The notes below the pieces were generated by a model. That model did not search any database. It was not told the origin of the DNA and saw only the letters and a program-made list of their open reading frames with translations. Made by a program: the position numbers and the translations under genes. From contig NC_066313.1 in NCBI RefSeq assembly GCF_022539315.1, positions 21,365,059-21,429,058 on the forward strand: a stretch of 64,000 nt of DNA, in the 5' to 3' direction. Of the stretch, positions 52,501 through 61,500 are shown in pieces. Every line of letters starts with the position of its first letter. Positions within the stretch are counted from its first letter, which is position 1. Origin of the DNA: Serinus canaria (taxonomy: Eukaryota; Chordata; Aves; Passeriformes; Fringillidae).

Positions 52501-55500
52501 ATGATAGGCTACTACTTGGGACTGCCTAGGGAGGAAAACATTTAAAGGGAGGAAAACATAGGTAACTGTCCACAAAAGATCCAATTTCATTAATGTGAAA
52601 ATTAACAGATTCATAGGCACACATACTGATTGCATAAAATTCCCTTCCAACTAGAATTTATGCAAAAGGTCGTTTGCCCAACTGGTAGGAGTTAGTCTTC
52701 AGGCTAGAAGAATATGTGCATTGTATAATGCAGACAAATTACAAGACAGTACTGACAAGAATTTAATTAGAAGACCTAGTAGTGTTTTCTGAACAGTATA
52801 AATGACATTGTTAGTGGTCTGGCCAGCAGTAGTTCTTTCAAAGCACAATAAAGCTAACATTGAGATGCCTAAACAGCAACATTTATACAAGTTAAATGGA
52901 TATGTCTGTAATTGCTTTTTATCTGTTGATGAGAGCATAATAGCTATTGCATTTTCTAAGAAAGGCACGAAGATTAATATTTGCAATGGCTTACACAATG
53001 CTGCAGGTGCATGTAATTCCTTACAAGATAAAAATCCCAAAACTTATTAAACCCCAGCACTGAATACAAGTACTGTTACTCAAACCAGATGTCTCACTTT
53101 TCCAGCCATTCCTTCAGAACAAAAAATTTACGAAGTTTCCCATTAAAAACTTCCATTGTTAAAATCCCAGGTTTTTAGGATGAAGCAGTCTTAATGTATT
53201 ATTTCAAAACATTCACGGTTTGCCTTAAATATTAAAGAACTGATCCCAGGAATAACAATTGGATGTAAAGTGACTTTGCAAGAGCAAATGCACAAATGCA
53301 AAACACGGTAGCTCCAAACCAAGCATCATTGTCCTTCAAAACTAATAATGTCAGTGGCATGAGAGGAAAGGAACAGTGCACTTACGGTCAAGAGCTGTGG
53401 TGGCCATCAGGCATGTAAAGGGAGAGACACTGATGGCCTCAATCCCCCCAGAGTGGAAGGTACACACACGCTCTGGGTCGTGGCTCTGCAGTGCAAAACA
53501 GAAGAGAAATTATGCTGCATTTTACACTTGTGCTCTCCAGTTTGAGCTTATGCTGCCTGGGAAATAATTTAATCATCCAAGGAATTGCAGACTTTGCAAC
53601 AATTTTTTTTTTTTTTACATTAGTATGTATAGTATGTGTGTTTTATTTGCCATAAAATTATTGGAATATATTTTACTTTTCATATTAGAATTCTCTTCCC
53701 TACAGAGGACTGTTCCTATTTACTTTATTATGTTCCAGAGCAAAAATTAATTGATACTTTTTCACCTCTGTCATCTATTTCTTCATCAAAAACATCTTCA
53801 GCAGTAACACTAGTTACTAGTAGGATAAAACACTTCAAATGTGTTTATAACACTTGTTATTATTTTTTTCTAGTTCTTTCTGTCATTTAAAGACTACAGT
53901 AAGGATTAGTTCAAACACCTATCTATAGAGGAAATAAAAACACTACTTGAACTCATTTCCTGCATCCATGCAACTTTCATTACCAGTTTACAGAATTAAA
54001 CTTTAAAGTAACTCGAATTTAGCAGCTGAAATTTCAAGAATCAAAAATCAAACTCCGCTTTACCATCCTGCACAATCATTACAACCAATTTGAAAATTTT
54101 CATGAAATAAAATATCTCTTACAATGCTACAATTTTCTACCGCACAACTTCATAAAAAACAAATTTCATTCCAGATGGAACCAGTATAGTTACAGGATGT
54201 CTCAGGACATGGTTCCTATTGCAGATGAACTGAAGACATCAGAAGAAAGAAAAAACAAAATTACCATATTTGAAAAAGTCAAATCCAGCTTCCATATTGC
54301 TCCACTTGTATCCTGAAGAAGAAAAAACATTAACTGAATATTTTCATACTCAGTTTGGAAATAAAACTGCAGATGGTGACTTCTTAAAAAGTCCTCAATG
54401 ATTATCATCGTGAAACAGAAATTACTAAATGCAATTATGTTGGTCTTAAGAATCCCATTCATCACTTTAATGTAATAGAACTTGACAATACCTTTTGGCA
54501 TTCTCCTATTCTTATGCCAGAGTCTCACACATTACTGTACACTAAAAACACAGCACAGCATAACACAGCATAATTCAATCAGAAGGGACCTGCAAGGATC
54601 ATCTCGTCCAATTGCTTGATCACTTCAGGCCTAACCAAAATTTTAAGTATATTATTAAACGCCTCTATAAATGCCTCTTAAACATTGACAGGCTTGGAAC
54701 TTAAACAACCTCTCTAGGAAGCCTGTTTCAGTGTTTTAAAAAAAACCAACAAAACTGTAGGTAGGTATGTAGATAGCTAGGTAGGTAGATAAGATTATTT
54801 TCTATATATACAGAAGACTGAATTCTACTGAAAAGAAACACTCTGATTTGTACCTGAGTGTGTCTTACCTGAGCAAACCAGAAGGGCTGTTCATGGTCAT
54901 GAATTTTTGTAATGAAATTCAGGCTGACATTCTTGCCAAGCCAAAGTTCATTCATAGGCTCCATCTCCACTAACCCTGTGTCATCCACAGGATCAGCAGT
55001 ATCTACTACCTCAAAGTTCCACATCTTCATGGCAGTAGAAGCATTAAAAAAAGGAAAAAAAAGAGCTATTTTTATATGACCAGGTTATTTTTATACACAA
55101 CAAATATGGAAAATCATAATTTTAAGAAAACAAAATCACTGCTTTGAATATAACCTAGAACAGTGACTGAAGTTTCAATTCAGCCCTGACACTAGCAGAG
55201 CTGTACATGGTAGCTTAAGAACCATGCAGAATCAATGGTATCTATGGGGACTCAGCATGGCTCATACTGAGGCAGCACAAATAATGGGAAGTCTAACCCT
55301 TCCATGCTCTGCTCTGTAGGATAAGGACAACATATCAGTTAGCACACATATTATCAAGTGAATTTTCCTAAGGGAAAACACCAGCCTATAAAACACAACA
55401 ACAACAACAGTGTTTGAAACCCTCCACTGTCTATAGGTCAGTATACCATTGATTATCTTGGCCATTCCACACATCAGCAGAAGACACATCATGTTCTGAC

Positions 55501-58500
55501 TTAAAGAGCAGGGAAATAAGAATTTGGCATTCTCCTATTCTTATGACTCTGGCATAAGAATAGGAGAATGCCAAATTCTTGATCATTGACAGGTGAGATC
55601 AGAAAGTGGTGTTATGCATAAGGAAAACATTTTGACCTTAATTTATAGAATTATTTGTTAACTTCAGGATGCTTTTTCTTTAATTTTTCCCTATTTGAGG
55701 ATATGTATCTCTGAGATGCTAGTTAATTTCTGTGCTATTTTAACATTAATAATATGAGCTTTTAAACACTCAGAAAATTTATTTCATATATTCCTGTATC
55801 TTGTTTTTTATCTTTTAAATTACACCACATATTAATAGGCCTGGAAATTACAAAATGTTAGAATGTAGTCAGGAACAAAGCTATTAGAAAACCACTGAAG
55901 ATTGTTTTGATTTACTAAAGTAAAAGCTGATTTATTTATTCATGCTATCCAATTCAAACACATACACTGTGGACACGTGCTCTTATTTTCTTTGTTATAC
56001 CAAATAATTTTCAGAAAGAAACTATCCTCCAAAAACCTGGTAAAGGAAATATGTAATATTTATCTGCGGACCATACATTTGCACACCTAAAGGCAGAGCA
56101 AAAGAAAAACTCACCCGAATGACACCATCTTTTCCAACAGAGTAAAGGTCTCCTTCATCAAAAACCAACTGGCTGATAGGGCCCTCATGACAAGGCTTGC
56201 GTCCAACTTGACAGAGCTCTACTTTAATGAGGCCACCTTCCCAAAGCAGCAAATTGCCCCACTCAGTTCCTGAGACAACCTTCAATGCAAATGAAGAAAA
56301 GTATGTAAGCACCTGCATGTAATTGTGCAGAAGCAGACAAGAACCCAATTAACATTTGTGGCTTCCTTCCATGAAAGCATTAAACCAATGGAAAAGTACA
56401 GACACTTGCAAGAGAAGATGTAATTGATGAGGAGGTTCAACTTTTTAGCAATGTGACATAATTTGCATGCACTGAAATTGGTGAAGATTGGGACCAACAG
56501 TCTCTTTGTATTTCTGCACACTAATGTTTTCACATCAGAATACACTCCACTCGAAGCCAACACAGATCTTTTTTCTGTCATTTACAACACTAACTATTTT
56601 CCAATTATTACAAAGCAAGACAGGGATTTTGGGCAAATTGATGGCAATATTTTCTTCTCATCATTGGCCCAATTAAAACCATTTTTAAGCAAATAGTAAC
56701 TCTCTAACTTACAAAGCAGACTTTATATCAAAGCCTAAAAGGGTACATAATATTTTTTCTTTCAGTCACTTTTTCTCACTTACCTTCCCATCGGGCAGCT
56801 CTACAAAACCTATAATGTCAGACACTGCTGTTTTTCCAAACCTGCCCAAAGCTCCTTGCAACTTGAGACCAGTTAATGTGAGAGCCATCTTCCAGAACCT
56901 AAGTACAGAAAACAACACCCCTCACTGATACAAGATTTCCTAAACACTGTTCAATCCCTCTTAGACATTGCAGTACTCTTACCAGGCATGCCTTGCTCAT
57001 GTATTAACTCCTTTTTGCAGGAAAACTTGGGGTTGTTTCTTTTGAAAATGACATAAATGACATCTACAAACATTTCCCTATCCTAATCCTATGAAAAAGC
57101 TAGGAAAAGGATTTGGAATAAGCAGAATGAAGATTAAACTACTATTTAAAATTAAGAAGTGTTAAATCAACAGCTACATCTTTCCGGCTTCAACCCATTC
57201 ACATACTTAGGGATATCTATTTTATCCTTGCTGTGGAGTGTATGGTGCTCAGTTTTGTAAACCTAAGAAACTGAGGACTTCATTAAAAGTCATCCAAGTT
57301 CTCTTGTGGAATTAAACTGTATTATAAAATCTTACTGAGCCAAAGGTTTTATCCTAAATAGTAGTGTCTCCTGTGTGTTCTGGAGACATTACTTTTAGGA
57401 TAACTGTTGGAAATCGTAATTTGAGTCCACATTTGGGTGAAAGGTCACATTTATCATGTAATAAAAGCTATGTCAGAGTTTATTTGTAATTTTTCAGCTC
57501 AAAAGAAAGTTTATAAGAGGTTTTGTCAGATTTCCATAAATAATGCATTCTAAACTACACTTGTTCTGTGTCCAAATAAATCATTTGCTATTTCAGACCC
57601 ACCTTGCAACCAAACTATAAAGCAAATCTCAGATTTTTATCTGATTTCCCCATTAAAATTCAAAGAAACTTTAGATGCATTATAATTTTAAAGATATCAT
57701 TTTTATTACTACAGAATCCCATTCATAGCGTAAGACTCTGCTGTGTTAAGATTTGAGTACTGGATAAGCACAGAACACAAAAAGAAAGTTTAAAGTCATT
57801 GGGTGTTTGACCCTATTTTATAAGAGGATCCAAGAACTTAGCAGGGAAGGGAATGTAGGGAAACGTCTTTTGTAGGCTTTTCATGAGATCAGAGGGTTTC
57901 TGATCCATGACCTGGCAACCAGCTCTAAAGGCTGTCCAAGGAGCAGATGAGCTCAAGAAATCAAAGACAGAAAGCCCAGAAGGCACAGAAGGTAAACATC
58001 CTATGTTACCAGCTAGAAGACATGCGTACATAAGAATTTTACATTTCTTACCAGTGCTTGTTGAAATTACACAAATGGAGCCAGAGGTACTGAAATTTAA
58101 CATCAAGCATCATCCTATTTGGACAGCAAAGATATTGAAAGATTTGTTTGACTGGCTGAAGAATTTGAAAATCCTCAATTTTTGCAATTGTAAGGGCCAG
58201 GTAAAATAGCATTCCTCATTGGTACATGTTTGCTAATGATACATTCTTTTTAATCATCTACTCTGTATTATGACTGCAGAGGTGTTATGTATTAATCTTA
58301 ATCAGCAAACCTACCTGATGTGTCCTGATCCACATGTAGTCAGATGCTCTTCATTCTCAGCAGAAAACATGACTTTGTAAACATCCTGTGCAAAAGCTTT
58401 TGACCTCAACAGAGTCTCCTCTTGTTTCCAGTCCCAGATGGTCAACATGTAGTCAGGGCTGCTCCCAACACTGGCCAGCAAAGTGCCAGTACGGTTGAAA

Positions 58501-61500
58501 TCACCAAAAACATAGGCTACCTCTGTTCCACCTAAAGAAATGTACAAGCCCCAATACACATGCATAGGAAAGAGATAGAAACAACACAAAAATCCACTCA
58601 GAAGGAGCACAACATTCACTGAAATTATTTTTTATTCAATAAGTAATGGCTTTAGGTCAGCTATCTCTATCAAATAGAAGCTTCTTCCCATGCAATAAAA
58701 ACTTGAAACCAATGTTTTCTAATTTTGCTGTGAAGGACCAGAAGATTCTATTTCCTCCTAAACTAAAAATGATCCAATACTCCATCTGCTGGGATCTTTA
58801 AACACTAGTCCATCTGTATAAAATAAAAATAAAACGTTTTACACTACCTTTCAGTATTCTGTAGGGCCTCACCGAAGGATATGTGTAGACGACAATGTTT
58901 GGCTTCTTTCCTTTTTCTCCTACTGCAAAGTACTCCTTACTAGGGTGTGCCTTGAAAAAGCAGAAGTCTTGTTGTATGCTGTAATAACACCTCTGTCTTT
59001 ATCCTGATCGTTACTGAGTTATTGTATTCACCCACTCATTAGTGAAAACATATTGCCATAAATACTAGATTGCATTTTTCTGTATGTTTATTCTGAACAA
59101 CTGTCAACATATTGCTCAATATCAGAATGAAACCACTATGCACACAAAATGGTATATCCCACATATATTGTGGAATCATCACAAATGGTGAAACAATCAG
59201 CTTTGTGATGCATTCTTTTACTATTTCTACCTCACTCAACCCACCAGCTAATCTTTCTATAGCAGGATTTGTGTCAGCAGCCACCTACTTCAGCAGACAG
59301 CTGCAGAAGAGCTATCCTGAATGACACTGCTCTGAAGGTGTAAAAATGTACACTGATTCCCCAGAAAAGGCTGCTTACGATGAAGCAGGATAGTCTGAGG
59401 CTGGTAGTCTGAAAATCTCGCTTACGTGTAATAAAACTGAGAGATAGCAGAGCTTTCACATGGTAAGGTATTTCAAATTCAGAGACAGAACTTGATACTT
59501 CAACCTCTTGAAAAGTTTATTAGAGTGAAACCAAATACTTTTTATTTTTGTGGGAACTTGATTTTCTAAATTTTTAATTGTAAGCATGACTCTATATTAG
59601 TATCAGTTGTGATTAGGACAGATGAAGGGTTGAAAAAAAATAAAAGAATTGCTATGAGCCAAAAGATTTAAATAAGAATGTAAAAATAATCCCAGCTGGA
59701 CTTGTCAGTCCTTTTAGGTAGCTGAGCATGGGACTAAGGTGTGCAGATACTTGTTCTCTGCCAATTATATTGATGGGATGAGAAGCCCAAGCTGCATGAT
59801 CCACGCATTCCTTTAATCAATACCATACACCTTCTTATGTATATGAAAATGCAACTGTAAAAGTCTCCCATATCTGGCAACCACAACCAAGCAAACATTT
59901 TCTCCCTAGAAAGTGATTAAAGTTCTTAAACAAGAAACAAAAACCATACTGTGATAAACCCAATGCCACCGCCAGAGCTGCTCCGCACGTGTTTCTGATA
60001 CTTAGTTCTCAAGTTCTGGAGGATCACCTGGTTGCCTGCTACATAACCTACAGTATTTCTATCCATTACCATCAGGTTTACAGGTCTGGTACAGTCATAT
60101 CCAAAAGAATGTCTGGGAACAGTCCAATAAGGAAAAGATTAAACAATGGCTTTTTAGAAAGTTTACTAAGTGGATAGAAATGCTTAAACTGAAACTAAAA
60201 TGGAAATACTGAAACTAGTGACTAAGCCTGATGGCAGGAGATAATTTTCTTCAGTATACAGTGAAAGTAAAATATATCTTGACTCTGTAACTGAAAGGAA
60301 GGCCTTCTGAAGTTCATATCCCATCTTTTCATCTCCACTATGGGTACACCTCTTGCTTCTGATCATTTGGAGCTGCAAGGAATTACTATTTTATCTGTGT
60401 TCTCTTTCAAACAAAATGTAAAAGAGGTGCATCAGATTACCAGGAACTGTTCTACAGACAAGAGATCAAACCAAGCAGGTTTTCAAGCTCACTTCTTAAT
60501 TGTTTACAGACAGACGTGAAAGGGAAAACCCAGTCTTCAATAGCAACTGAACTGTGTCTGCAGAGAAAGCCACATGCATATACAAAAGTCACATATCATA
60601 TCCTATGCTACTTGACCATACCTACCCAAGAGTTTGTTGTAGCTCTTAACTGATGGGCACCACTTCCTTCATTCTATGAGTTTAGATCTCCTGAGCATCA
60701 GAATACAAATCTACCTGGTTCCTTCCGCACTTCTCCCTTATGAGGTAAACAAGAGCTCTTCTGCTCTCCCATCAGCTTCTTGGGGAACACCAGTGTGGCA
60801 AAAGAGAAAGGGAGAGCTTTGCAGGAAGTATTCTTATGCCAGTCTTCTGCCTGGTCACATTAGCTTCCCCATGATCTAGTTCTACAGGAGTACTTATAAT
60901 AGGAAGCACTATGCCCAGTAGGAAATCTTTATGAGGTCAAGACAACACTTAAAATTAAATTCACCCAGAATCATAACTGGCCAGGATTTTTACCTGTGTC
61001 TCAACCAAAGGTATCCCTCTAACACCACATAGGCTACTCCAAATTTGAACAATATAATTTTGAGAAGGTATATTTAATATCATTAGCTTTGAATTTGCAC
61101 AAGCTCAACAGAAAGGATACTTAAAAATAAGAAGGTCAGTGGGTATCTCAGTGTCGCCAGTGGCATATGGTCCTGAATATACATCTTCATATGTGTAGAA
61201 GAATGTTTCATCTATTTTCTTTTTTACCTCCTCACGCCTTTTTTGCGGTACTGAGGATACTTGAGCATAATGTTGTTCGTCCAAATTGTCTTCTGCACCT
61301 CAAAAGTGGGAACATTACAGAAATTTATATTCTCCATATGTTTTGGGTTAGTTGCTGATATTTGCACCTAACTATGAAAGGGAAGGAGTCACAACTCCTC
61401 ACCCCCTTTGACAGAGCAATCAATACTTCATAGCTCAAAACAAGGGTTCCATGTCTTAGCAACTACTTGTCCTGGAATAGTCTGCCACAAATACTCCCTC

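Noticed and set aside
57813..58209. Overlapping open frames on both strands (about 100 codons each) in a CFAP44 intron
   Set aside because: Neither protein resembles a family I know and there is no matching splice pattern. A decayed retroposed sequence is possible but unsupported.
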